Shown one piece after another: positions 26,257-35,269 of a stretch of 64,000 nt of DNA. The stretch comes from Butyrivibrio sp. (GTDB taxonomy: Bacteria; Bacillota; Clostridia; Lachnospirales; Lachnospiraceae): positions 62,001-126,000 of the forward strand of contig JAGAAO010000099.1 of the NCBI GenBank assembly GCA_017615275.1, in the 5' to 3' direction. Position numbers and translations under genes: made by a program. The notes beneath the pieces were generated by a model, which was given only the letters and a program-made list of their open reading frames with translations, made no database searches and had not been told where the DNA came from. Within the stretch, counting starts at the first letter, position 1, and the number at the start of each line of letters is the position of its first letter.

Positions 26257-28086
26257 ATGAGTAACAATGATGAAATATTTCAAAAAATAATAAAAGGAAT
26301 TCGAAAGATTATTTGTAATGCAAAAATAAGAACTAATAAAATTGTTACTAGCAGTGTTATTGAATATGTTTTCTTTTTAGGATGCATGCTATCAGCTGGA
26401 CTTATGGTTTATAGGCTCTTTTTTGGAACAGAGTTCACAGATGAAGCATATACTGTTTCAGATGTGCTTGCTGTGATGCATGGGAATATACCGTATACAG
26501 ATGATACTGTGATTGCAGCAGGGCAAGTGTTTGTCCCACTGTTCTTGTATAGAATTTATGAGATTATTATTCCAAGTTTGGAGGGAATTTTTTTATTTTC
26601 TCGCATTACATTTACGTTATTTAGATTCTGCGTGATTGTAATTATCTGCAGATATTTAATAGACAAGATAGAGAGAAAATGGCGGTTACTCATAGTAGGA
26701 ATACTAATTGTTTATTCTGGCACTATACCAAATTGGGGTTATAATGGTACTTCAATGGTGTTGGTCTTGCTAACGGAATTTTTATTGTATTATGTTTTAC
26801 ACAAAGCGAATAAAGGCATTTCTCTTTATTTTGGAATTGCGATGTGTGGATTTATTAGTGGATTAACTGTTTTTACACATCCAGCTTATGCGACTATGGT
26901 GATTGCAAATGTTATTATAATATTTATTGTCTCAAATAATAGAATGAAATGTGTTTTGTTTTATTGTGTGGGGGGGATAGTAAATATTGTTGTATGTATT
27001 GTTCCTATAATTATTAAATCTGGAATAGGAAGATTTATCTATGGATTGGAATCTTGTTTTATAACTGCACCGGATAATTTTATTAAAACTACAGTTATAG
27101 ATAGGACAAAAGAAGTTATTGCTATAGGAATTCAATGGTGGGGGCTTATATTAGTATTATCTACTGTTTTATTTTATCTAGCCACTAGGTATATGCGAAT
27201 AGATGAGCATAAATTGTCTAAAAGGGAGTATTGGCTTTTATCAGTAAGTGTATCTGTTCTAGTGTGTTCTGTTCTTGCTGTATATAAGGGATTTGATTTT
27301 TCTCAGGTAGCAGGTGTTTTGTGTGTTATGGCATTTTTGCTTTTGATTCCTACATATGAGGGAGCAGGATCTTTAGCTTGGTTTTTTGGTATATACAACA
27401 TAATGTTTATCGTTGTGTTAATAATTTCCAGCCAAACTGGTAATAGATTTTATTATTGTATTCCGATGGTAATACCTATTCTTATAGATTTATTCAAAAC
27501 AGAACATAGATTATTTCATGAGATAGGTGCAGTACTTGCCATTTTATTGATTGTACTAATAGGAAGATATGACTTTAAATATATTTACCGCGATGATTCA
27601 TTCAGAAATTTGACGGCGCGGGTGGAATCGGGAGTATATAAAGGAATTTATACAACTCCGGACAGAGCAAATGATGTTGTTGAATTGGAAAAGTATATTA
27701 ATGATAATATTTCCTCTGATGAGGTGGTTTCTTTCAGAGATAATGCTCCTGTGGCGTACCTAATGCGCAATAAGAATATTTGCGATGTAAGGACATGGGA
27801 CATCATGCAATATTCTTATGGGTGCAATGATCCGACTTTAATGTACAGATATTATAAGAATAAGAAGCAGATTCCGGATGTGATTGCATATATTGATTTT
27901 GGAAGGGATGAAATTCTTAGCATAGAAAAATCTGAGGACGATTTTCAATTCAATAAATTTGTGAATGATTATTACTATTTGGATAAGGACGATTTTAGTA
28001 ATAACACTTTTAGGGTCCTTATTTACAGGAATAATGGGAAATTTGACGACGATTTTGATGGACTTTTGGATTCGGTTGTAAATTGA
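26257..28086 (+). CDS. Membrane glycosyltransferase-like protein (GT39/GT-C type)
   Basis: This 609-residue protein has about eleven membrane segments after a basic 40-residue cytoplasmic start. The first extracellular loop carries FGTEFTDEAYTVSDVLAVMH, with the TDE arrangement typical of GT-C catalytic loops. It is followed by GNIPYTDDTVIAAGQ. The C-terminal 150 residues are soluble and likely extracellular. It resembles the ArnT/PMT group only in architecture. It probably transfers a lipid-linked sugar made by the GtrB-like enzyme. The exact reaction is unknown. Confidence 0.75.
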   Translation: MSNNDEIFQKIIKGIRKIICNAKIRTNKIVTSSVIEYVFFLGCMLSAGLMVYRLFFGTEFTDEAYTVSDVLAVMHGNIPYTDDTVIAAGQVFVPLFLYRIYEIIIPSLEGIFLFSRITFTLFRFCVIVIICRYLIDKIERKWRLLIVGILIVYSGTIPNWGYNGTSMVLVLLTEFLLYYVLHKANKGISLYFGIAMCGFISGLTVFTHPAYATMVIANVIIIFIVSNNRMKCVLFYCVGGIVNIVVCIVPIIIKSGIGRFIYGLESCFITAPDNFIKTTVIDRTKEVIAIGIQWWGLILVLSTVLFYLATRYMRIDEHKLSKREYWLLSVSVSVLVCSVLAVYKGFDFSQVAGVLCVMAFLLLIPTYEGAGSLAWFFGIYNIMFIVVLIISSQTGNRFYYCIPMVIPILIDLFKTEHRLFHEIGAVLAILLIVLIGRYDFKYIYRDDSFRNLTARVESGVYKGIYTTPDRANDVVELEKYINDNISSDEVVSFRDNAPVAYLMRNKNICDVRTWDIMQYSYGCNDPTLMYRYYKNKKQIPDVIAYIDFGRDEILSIEKSEDDFQFNKFVNDYYYLDKDDFSNNTFRVLIYRNNGKFDDDFDGLLDSVVN

Positions 28087-28110
28087 TAAAAAAGAGGTGA
28101 GCTATATATA

Positions 28111-29451
28111 ATGCAGTTTACTGATATGGCTTTTGTGCTAATCTTCTTGCCAATAACACTGGGGCTGTTTCATATTTCAAATGCAAATATTAAGCCATAT
28201 GTGTTGTTTGCCTTCAGCTTATTGTTTTATGCACTTGCCCAGAGAGACATGTTGTTGGGGATTGTAATACTGACAGCTGCAAATGTGATTGTATGTTGTA
28301 CGTTGTGCTGTACAGTGGCAGCAATTGTTAGGCGTTTGTTCCTTTTTGCATCGATAGCTGTTAATCTGAGTATTCTGCTATATTTTAAGTACATAAGTAC
28401 TATGTTTCCTATCGGTTTATCATTCTATGTATTTAAGTCTTTGAGTTTAATTATTGATGTATATAGAAAAAAAGTAACGATATGTAAGCCTATTGATTTG
28501 ATAAATCATCTTGTTTTTTTTGGACAAATACAATCTGGACCTATTACGAAGTATTCAACTGAATGGGATGGAAATTGTTCATTTGATGATTTTTCATTAG
28601 GATTATCAAGATTTATGATGGGATTTTCCAAGAAGGTACTTCTTGCTGATGTACTTGTTAAGGTGACCTCGGAAATATTTGCATATGATAATCCCTCTAC
28701 ACCATATGCTTGGCTTGGGGCAATTTGTTATAGCCTGCAATTGTATTACGATTTTTCGGGATACTCAGATATGGCAATAGGTATTAGTAGAATGTTTGGG
28801 GTTAAATGCGATGAAAACTTCAATTATCCGTATACTGCAAGTACAGTATCTGATTTTTGGAGAAGGTGGCATATGACTCTGGGAGGCTGGTTTAGAGATT
28901 ATGTATATATTCCGCTAGGCGGATCGCGAGTAGCAAAAGGACGTGTAATTGTTAATCTGGCAATTGTGTGGCTGTTGACGGGGGTGTGGCATGGGCAGAG
29001 CGATGGATTTATTTTTTGGGGAATAAGTTACTTCGTTATTATTGCAATTGAGAGAATTTCACAAATTAATGAATGGATTTCTGAAAATAGGTTGGTTGCA
29101 GTTTTGTATAGAATTGTTACGCTCGTAATAGTAAATTTCCTGTGGGTTGTGTTTTATTACGGGAAGTTGGACAGCTCCATACAATTCATAATGAATATGG
29201 TTATACCTCAGGGATATGGAAGTTCTGTGGATAGATTTTTTTTCCTGATAATGAACTATAGATGTTTTATCTTGGCTGCTATCTTTTTTTCAACGCCACT
29301 TTGCAAGTATGTTGGCGATTATATGCAGGATAAGTTTTTTGAAAAGTGGTATAACATAGCAAGACTATCCATAAATGGGATTTTGTTTGTGTTTGCAGTT
29401 TCTATGGTTACTGCTGGTGCAAATAATCCTTTCCTTTATGTTGGATTCTGA
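28111..29451 (+). CDS. MBOAT membrane O-acyltransferase (AlgI-like)
   Basis: This 446-residue protein has about eleven membrane segments and the MBOAT hallmarks: QSGPITKYSTEW, LQLYYDFSGYSDMAIG, SDFWRRWHMTLGGWFRDYVY and the catalytic histidine H294 in LTGVWHGQSDG. It matches AlgI/PatA/DltB proteins, which move acyl groups across the membrane for O-acetylation of polymers. GAGGTG lies upstream. The AlgJ-like partner gene follows after eight bases, so the two form an acylation pair for the exported polysaccharide. Confidence 0.93.
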   Translation: MQFTDMAFVLIFLPITLGLFHISNANIKPYVLFAFSLLFYALAQRDMLLGIVILTAANVIVCCTLCCTVAAIVRRLFLFASIAVNLSILLYFKYISTMFPIGLSFYVFKSLSLIIDVYRKKVTICKPIDLINHLVFFGQIQSGPITKYSTEWDGNCSFDDFSLGLSRFMMGFSKKVLLADVLVKVTSEIFAYDNPSTPYAWLGAICYSLQLYYDFSGYSDMAIGISRMFGVKCDENFNYPYTASTVSDFWRRWHMTLGGWFRDYVYIPLGGSRVAKGRVIVNLAIVWLLTGVWHGQSDGFIFWGISYFVIIAIERISQINEWISENRLVAVLYRIVTLVIVNFLWVVFYYGKLDSSIQFIMNMVIPQGYGSSVDRFFFLIMNYRCFILAAIFFSTPLCKYVGDYMQDKFFEKWYNIARLSINGILFVFAVSMVTAGANNPFLYVGF

Positions 29452-29459
29452 GGTTAAAG

Positions 29460-30722
29460 ATGAATAAAAGCGCTATTTGCACAGAAAACAGAATATTTGC
29501 TGTTATAGTAATAATTTGCCTCGGGATGCTTTGCATTTTGGTTGATGGAATTAGTGGATTTAATAGGATGATAGATGCGGTGCTTGGTGATGATGAGAGC
29601 ATTGAGGATTATTCATATCGCATAAAGAATATTTCTGACGGAGTAAATGAAAATATACCGGTCAGAAATGAATTGATTGATATGAGCGGTTTGTTCCTTA
29701 AAGCAACGGGGATAAGAGACTATTATGAGGATGAATATGGAATCAGCTTCACAGAGGATGGTTATATAGTCAGCTATAAAGATTATGCCAGTACCGATTA
29801 TGAGATTGAACAAATGGTGTTGCTGAAGGAGTATTTGGACGAAAAAGGGATAAGGCTTCTGTACGTGAATGAGCCTGCAAAATACATAGACGATTCCGTA
29901 TATTTGGAACAGTTTGGAAAAGAAAGCTATTTAAATAGCAATATGGATCGATTTTTACAGAAGTTGGATGAAAATAATATTGAATATATAGACCTGCGTG
30001 ATGAGATAAGGAAAGATAATCTATACAGTTTTGATATGTTTTATAGAACAGATCATCACTGGACAGTTCCGGCGAGTAGATGGGCTGCTTCAAAAATAAT
30101 GGAAAGATTAAATACTGATTATGGTTATAATGCAAAGATGAGTTTGTTTGATGAATCATCATTTTTGTATACAAATTTTGATAAGTGTTGGCTGGGAGAA
30201 CAGGGTAGACTTCTGGCTGAGACTTATACAGGACTTGATGATTTCACGCTAGTCAAACCAATTTTTCCAACGTGCTTTAAAAGGGATTATTTCGGAACTG
30301 TTGTTCAGGGAGATTTTGATATTTTTATAGATTATAAATGTTATCAAGATAGTTTTGACGCAAAGGGAAAAGTAATTCCTGCAAAAATGAATGGATGGCA
30401 TTATAGTTATGATGATTCAGGAAGAATTCAAAATTGTAATGCAGAATATGGAAATGTTCTTGTTCTTGGAGACTCTTACTGTAGGACACTTGTACCGTTT
30501 CTATCGCTTGGGATAAGAAACATTTATGAAATTCAACCAAGGTATATGGTGGAAGGGCAAGTGATTGATGAGATAGAAGCAGGGGGCTATGATACTGTAA
30601 TTGTTGCATATGCACAGTTTATGCTAGGGGCACATGACGATGAAAAAATTCTAATTATCGACAGTTTTCCTTTTTTGGCTGAAGGAATCAGGATGGGCGC
30701 ATTACCTGAAAAATGGTCTTGA
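29460..30722 (+). CDS. AlgJ/DHHW-type acetyltransferase partner
   Basis: This 420-residue protein has an N-terminal signal anchor (about residues 10-30) and an extracellular SGNH-like domain. The DHHW family signature is FYRTDHHWTVPASRWAA (D198, H199, H200, W201). A candidate nucleophile serine is S339 in VLGDSYCRTLVP. AlgJ and AlgX proteins receive the acyl group from AlgI and place it on the polymer. The position directly after the MBOAT gene supports this pairing. Which sugar is acylated is unknown. Confidence 0.88.
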   Translation: MNKSAICTENRIFAVIVIICLGMLCILVDGISGFNRMIDAVLGDDESIEDYSYRIKNISDGVNENIPVRNELIDMSGLFLKATGIRDYYEDEYGISFTEDGYIVSYKDYASTDYEIEQMVLLKEYLDEKGIRLLYVNEPAKYIDDSVYLEQFGKESYLNSNMDRFLQKLDENNIEYIDLRDEIRKDNLYSFDMFYRTDHHWTVPASRWAASKIMERLNTDYGYNAKMSLFDESSFLYTNFDKCWLGEQGRLLAETYTGLDDFTLVKPIFPTCFKRDYFGTVVQGDFDIFIDYKCYQDSFDAKGKVIPAKMNGWHYSYDDSGRIQNCNAEYGNVLVLGDSYCRTLVPFLSLGIRNIYEIQPRYMVEGQVIDEIEAGGYDTVIVAYAQFMLGAHDDEKILIIDSFPFLAEGIRMGALPEKWS

Positions 30723-30769
30723 TTAATCTATAGTTCTTTATCAACTTTTATAACTACGCTTTAACAGGC

Positions 30770-31080
30770 ACCTTTGCATGGCAAGATATTTAAGAGCTTG
30801 CAACAATCATTCATAATCTTGGATGCTCCTGTGGTCAGCAGCTTAGTGGTATATACCTGCATTTCTGATTGCGGAGGATTATAAACATTGATACTGGATT
30901 GTATTTGCTGGCTAAAGTTTGTTATGCATCATCTTAAGGATGACGCATGCTATAAATCTGACAAGGTGTTCCCTACTTTCAAGATAGTCTAGGTTTTCTT
31001 TAACATGATTTTTGCAGAGACTCATCATCTCCGAAATATGGCTCGCAAATAAAATGTCATTCCGATATACAGGGAGGATG
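30770..31080 (-). pseudogene. Possible degenerate transposase C-terminal remnant
   Basis: The 371-nt gap 30723-31093 has no intact gene. On the minus strand it reads, with stops and frame changes, through VYRNDILFASHISEMMSLC, SREHLVRFIACVILKMMHNKL and, further on, TTKLLTTGASKIMNDCC. The arrangement recalls the C-terminal part of IS1634-type transposases, where a 'REH-like' segment precedes a helical region and a short C-terminal block. The similarity is from memory and weak. No terminal repeats or target duplications were found. Confidence 0.3.
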
Positions 31081-31093
31081 AAAGAAACTAATT

Positions 31094-31722
31094 ATGGAAA
31101 CTACGAAAGATAGTGGAAGGGACCGTTGGGTAGATGCACTAAAATTTATAGGAATGTTTTGTATATATTATGGGCATTCTGCGGATGTTTCGGTAGGGGG
31201 AGACTAAGTAGTTTTGTGTGGACATTTCATGTTCCGTTATTCTTTTTTATGGGGGATGGTATTATGTTTCATCAGCTAGCATTGATGATTGGATTAAATT
31301 GGTTAAGAAGGCATTTGTCAGAATTATTATTCCGTATTGTATTTTTTTAATATTATCAACAGTTGTGATTAGTTTAAGATATAATTATGACAAGACGTGG
31401 ATAAGTGAATATATTAAGAGAATATTTTGGGGGGCAACGGGGGAATGTAGTAGCAAGTGCATTATGGTTTTTGACATGCTACTTTAGTGTAGTTGTATTC
31501 TATTCTTTAATGTGTTTAATTCTTGGAAATAAAGTCGCAGTTATTGATGCTGCAGTATCTATCTTGGGGTTAACATTAGTGCTATCGAATCCTCTCAATT
31601 CTGCAGTATATGTTTTAATATGTTTTTTGGGTATAGATTTCAGCGTAATCAGAGACATTATGAGGTTTTATCCAATTATTAAGGGGAAACTTGACTTTTT
31701 GAACCCAAAAGAACAAGTTTAA
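31094..31722 (+). pseudogene. Broken acyltransferase-3 family gene
   Basis: The fragments RDRWVDALKFIGMFCIYYGH (frame from ATG 31094), SSFVWTFHVPLFFFMG, SIDDWIKLVKKAFVRIIIPY and ALWFLTCYFSVVVFYSLMC are consecutive parts of an acyltransferase-3 (OafA/WecH-like) membrane enzyme. They lie in three different frames. The frame changes map at or near G-runs around 31195, 31250 and 31425-31442. The total length is about 210 codons against about 330-350 for intact members, so the second half is also largely missing. It once probably O-acetylated a sugar. Confidence 0.8.
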
Positions 31723-31741
31723 GTATGAAGGAGAATTATAT

Positions 31742-32659
31742 ATGATCAGCTTTGTAATTCCATGCTACAGATCGAGTCATACAATAAGGAAAGTGGTTGA
31801 AGAAATTCGAGAAACGATGAGGGATAGGGAATTTGAGATTATCCTTGTAAATGATGATTCTCCGGATGAGACTTTTGGAACCATAAATAAGTTGTGTGAT
31901 GAAGATCATAGAATTGTAGGCGTAGATCTGAATGAAAATTTTGGGCAGCACGCAGCGCTTATGGCGGGATTTCGCTATGTGCGGGGGGATGTGATTGTCT
32001 GCCTTGATGACGATGGACAGACACCGGCGGATGAAGTGGATAAATTACTGGAACAGATTTACAAGGGGCATGATGTTGTTTATGCAAAATATCCTGATAA
32101 AAAGCATGGCGCATTTAGAAATTTTGGAAGTAAAGTAAACGATGTTATGCTTAGGCAGATGCTAAACAAGCCGAAAACTTTAAGAATATCCAGCTATTTT
32201 GCAATGAAAAGGTTGATTTTGGATGAAATTGTCAGATATAAAAACCCATATCCGTATGTAATGGGATTGGTACTTCGCTCTACGAAAAATATAGTAAATG
32301 TAGAAGTGAATCATAGGGAAAGAACAGAAGGGGAGTCAGGGTACAGTATGGCGAAGCTTCTTTCTCTATGGATGAACGGGTTTACTGCATTTAGCGTAAA
32401 GCCATTAAGAATAGCAACAGCTATAGGGGCGATAATGGCGGTGGGCAGTTTTATATACGGAATTGCAACAATCATTATGAAGGTGGTGGGCATTAATTAT
32501 ATTCTCGGTTTCAGTGCACTGATGACGGTTCAGACATTTATCGGTGGCGTAACACTTTTGATGCTGGGAATAATTGGTGAATATATCGGAAGGATTTATA
32601 TTTCTCTCAACAACTCACCACAATATATTATCAGACAGGACGTGGATAGAAGGGAATAA
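31742..32659 (+). CDS. GT2 polyprenyl-phosphate sugar transferase (GtrB/ArnC-like), second copy
   Basis: AAGGAGA lies before ATG 31742. The 305-residue protein repeats the layout of the transferase at 23.2 kb: MISFVIPCYRSSHTIRK, FEIILVNDDSPDETF, GQHAALMAGFRYVRGD, CLDDDGQTP, then two C-terminal membrane segments and GIIGEYIGRIYISLN. It should load a sugar onto undecaprenyl phosphate. It has no SMR pair of its own next to it. It could share the flippase pair of the first copy or replace its function. It is the last gene before a terminator. Confidence 0.88.
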   Translation: MISFVIPCYRSSHTIRKVVEEIRETMRDREFEIILVNDDSPDETFGTINKLCDEDHRIVGVDLNENFGQHAALMAGFRYVRGDVIVCLDDDGQTPADEVDKLLEQIYKGHDVVYAKYPDKKHGAFRNFGSKVNDVMLRQMLNKPKTLRISSYFAMKRLILDEIVRYKNPYPYVMGLVLRSTKNIVNVEVNHRERTEGESGYSMAKLLSLWMNGFTAFSVKPLRIATAIGAIMAVGSFIYGIATIIMKVVGINYILGFSALMTVQTFIGGVTLLMLGIIGEYIGRIYISLNNSPQYIIRQDVDRRE

Positions 32660-32686
32660 AGCCACAGGCTGTTTATGACATATCAG

Positions 32687-32732
32687 ACCACTGAAATGGC
32701 GAAGAAGGCTTTTCAGTGGTTTTTGAATTTTT
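32687..32732 (+). terminator. Rho-independent terminator ending module B
   Basis: ACCACTGAAA (32687-32696) pairs with TTTCAGTGGT (32711-32720), a 10-bp stem with a 14-nt loop. It is followed by TTTT, then GAA, then five more T residues. It ends transcription after the second GtrB-like gene and lies 28 bases before a promoter. Confidence 0.75.
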
Positions 32733-32759
32733 ATAGCAATGTTATCGAAATGCAGTAAG

Positions 32760-32788
32760 TTGCCCATCATGTGCATTCAAGGTATAAT
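32760..32788 (+). promoter_or_regulatory. Sigma-A promoter of module C
   Basis: TTGCCC (32760-32765) and a perfect TATAAT (32783-32788) are separated by exactly 17 nt. The predicted start leaves a leader of about 70 nt before ATG 32863, with AAGGAA as ribosome binding site. With the terminator just upstream it defines a new transcription unit for the L-FucNAc and amidino-sugar genes. Confidence 0.7.
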
Positions 32789-32862
32789 AAAATAGTTTTT
32801 GAATATGTTTATATTTGTATATATAAATAATTTCATAGTTCAGATATAAGGAAATATCCGGG

Positions 32863-34098
32863 ATGAATAAAAAGATTCTTGTAATTGCTCAATATTTCTA
32901 TCCTGAGCAGTTTAGAATAAATGATATTTGTACTGAGTGGGTAAAAAGAGGATATGACGTAACTGTACTTACGGGAATCCCCAATTACCCGCAAGGTAAA
33001 TTTTATAAAGGATACGGATTTTTTAAAAAGAGAAAGGAAATATGGAATGAAGTAAAGATCATAAGAATTCCTCTTATTCCAAGGGGACATTCACCGATTG
33101 GTCTTGTGCTTAATTATTTCTCATTTCCTATTTCGGGCTTTTTTTGGAATCTGTTTACAAAAATAAAAGCTGATTATGTATTTATGTTTGAAACATCGCC
33201 TATGACACAGTGCAAGATTGGTGTCAGGTATGCAAAGAAGCATAAGGTTCCACTGTACTTATATGTTCAGGATTTGTGGCCTGAAAATGTTGAAATTGTT
33301 ACAGGGATACATAATCCGTTGATCATAAAGCCTATAGATAGAATGGTTGATAAGATTTATAAGGCCTGTGATGAGATTTTTGTTACTAGTCCAAGTTTTG
33401 TTGAGGCAGTCGTTAATCGAAAAGTATCCGTACCAAGAGAAAAAGTTCATTATTGGCCGCAGTACGCAGAAGATTTCTATAAACCGGTAGATATAGATAC
33501 TGCTATCAAGGAACTATCGGATGTTGCTGATGATGATATTAGGCGTCTTATAGATGATAGGATATCGCTTAAGATAGCTTTTACAGGTAATATTGGATAT
33601 GCACAGGGACTTCAGGTGTTGCCGCAAACAGCAAAACTACTTGAAGATTCAGATGTTAAGTTTGTTATTGTAGGTGATGGAAGATACAAGAACAAACTTA
33701 TTTCTGAAATTGAAGATCTTAATGTCAGAGATAAATTCATAATGATAGACAGGCAACCGGCTGAGAGAATCCCTTTATTTCTCAGTCTTTGTGATGCGGC
33801 TTTTATTTCCTTTATGGATACGCAGTTGTTTACGTGGACTATTCCTGCCAAATTACAATCTTATATGGCGTGCGGAATGCCTATAATTGCTTCTGCAAAA
33901 GGTGAAACAGAGAGAGTAATAAGAGAAGCAGATTGTGGAGAGTGCGTTGATATAGGAAATGCGGAGCAACTTGCAAGCGTGATAAAGGAGCTTCCCGCTT
34001 CGTATAAAAATAAATATGGATTAAAGGCAAGAGAATATTTCGAAGCGAATTTTACAAAGAAAAAGCTTATAGATGAATTTGAACAGTACTATAGATAG
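32863..34098 (+). CDS. WbuB-like glycosyltransferase family 4
   Basis: This 411-residue GT-B protein opens with ILVIAQYFYPEQFRINDI and VLTGIPNYPQGKFY. It then shows LYVQDLWPENVEIVTGI, IAFTGNIGYAQGLQVLPQ and the C-terminal block TWTIPAKLQSYMACGMPIIA. This is the WbuB family, members of which are proposed to transfer L-FucNAc in loci that also carry the wbjBCD/fnlABC genes. Those genes are present at 47-50.6 kb, so transfer of L-FucNAc or its amidino form is a reasonable inference. It is the first gene of module C. Confidence 0.9.
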   Translation: MNKKILVIAQYFYPEQFRINDICTEWVKRGYDVTVLTGIPNYPQGKFYKGYGFFKKRKEIWNEVKIIRIPLIPRGHSPIGLVLNYFSFPISGFFWNLFTKIKADYVFMFETSPMTQCKIGVRYAKKHKVPLYLYVQDLWPENVEIVTGIHNPLIIKPIDRMVDKIYKACDEIFVTSPSFVEAVVNRKVSVPREKVHYWPQYAEDFYKPVDIDTAIKELSDVADDDIRRLIDDRISLKIAFTGNIGYAQGLQVLPQTAKLLEDSDVKFVIVGDGRYKNKLISEIEDLNVRDKFIMIDRQPAERIPLFLSLCDAAFISFMDTQLFTWTIPAKLQSYMACGMPIIASAKGETERVIREADCGECVDIGNAEQLASVIKELPASYKNKYGLKAREYFEANFTKKKLIDEFEQYYR

Positions 34099-34115
34099 AG
34101 GAGTTTTATGTAATA

Positions 34116-35249
34116 ATGCGGACATATCAGCGATGTACAAGATGTGTTATGGACACTACGGATTCCAAAATTGTTTTTGACGAGAATGGAGTATGCGATC
34201 ATTGTCGGAATTTTGATAAGAATATAGCTCCGTTTTGGAAACCAAAAGAAAATAGAATGGATGAACTCATGGAACTTGCTTCGAGGATAAAGAAAGCAGG
34301 TAGAAACAGTGAGTACGATTGCATATTGGGATTATCCGGAGGGGCTGACAGCTCGTATCTTGCTTATATAGCAAAAGAAGTTATGGGACTCAGACCTCTG
34401 GCGTTTGTAGTTGATACAGGCTGGAATTTGAATGTTGCTGTAGATAATATCGAGAAGGTAGTCAAAGGCCTTGACATCGATATGTATACAGAAGTTATAA
34501 ATTGGAAAGAAATGGCTGATCTGCAACTTTCTTTTTTTAAATCCGGGATATCCTCCCAGGATTTTCCGCAGGATCATGCTATATTTTCTGCGTTGTATAA
34601 TTACGCTGTAAAACATAAGATACATTACGTTCTTACCGGTTCTAACAATGCAACGGAATTCATACGTCCACCGGTAGAATGGATATATATGAATGATCTG
34701 ACTATGGCGAAAGATATTCATAAGAAATATGGGCAGCGCGAATTGAAGACATATCCCACATGCGGAATGTTGAAATATAAAGTTTATTATAGGTATTTCA
34801 AGCGGATGCACAGAGTATATCCGCTTGATTATGTTGTCTATAACAAAGCTGAAGCGGAAGAACTTTTGCATGAGAAATATGGCTGGAATAAGTATGAAAA
34901 TAAGCATTATGAGAATGTATTTACCAGATTCTTTGAAGGATATTACCTTCCGCATAAGTTTGGGTTTGATACACGAAAGAATGTAATGTCAAATGAGATA
35001 TTGGCAGGGACACTCACAAGAGAAGAAGCATTAAAGCGATTGGAACAATCTCCGTACGATCCGGAGCAGATGCTTCAGGATAAAGAATATATAGCCAAAA
35101 AGCTCGGTGTGACAGTTGAGGAGTTTGATGCAATAATTGAAGGTCCCAACAAGACTCCTGCCGATTATAAAAATTCTATGTGGATGATACGTTTGGGCGT
35201 GTTTATCAATAAGATTTTAGGTATGGAGCGTAGAAATATCAGAGTATAA
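34116..35249 (+). CDS. N-acetyl sugar amidotransferase (WbpG-like), first copy
   Basis: This 377-residue protein of the PP-loop type carries two Cys pairs, C7/C10 and C27/C30 (RCTRCVMD, GVCDHC), and the ATP-binding loop ILGLSGGADSSYLA (S74 region). It also has FPQDHAIFSALYN and VLTGSNNATE. It matches WbpG/LfnA/WbuX, which activate an N-acetyl group with ATP and convert it to an acetamidino group using ammonia. HisH- and HisF-like proteins, encoded by the next two genes, supply the ammonia. AGAGGAG lies upstream. A second copy at 36.7 kb has a different specificity region, so the two probably act on different sugars. Confidence 0.92.
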   Translation: MRTYQRCTRCVMDTTDSKIVFDENGVCDHCRNFDKNIAPFWKPKENRMDELMELASRIKKAGRNSEYDCILGLSGGADSSYLAYIAKEVMGLRPLAFVVDTGWNLNVAVDNIEKVVKGLDIDMYTEVINWKEMADLQLSFFKSGISSQDFPQDHAIFSALYNYAVKHKIHYVLTGSNNATEFIRPPVEWIYMNDLTMAKDIHKKYGQRELKTYPTCGMLKYKVYYRYFKRMHRVYPLDYVVYNKAEAEELLHEKYGWNKYENKHYENVFTRFFEGYYLPHKFGFDTRKNVMSNEILAGTLTREEALKRLEQSPYDPEQMLQDKEYIAKKLGVTVEEFDAIIEGPNKTPADYKNSMWMIRLGVFINKILGMERRNIRV

Positions 35250-35269
35250 AACATAAGAGTGGTAATGAA

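Noticed and set aside
34332..34955. 207-residue open frame on the minus strand
   Set aside because: It is antisense to the first WbpG-like gene, whose motifs are complete on the plus strand.
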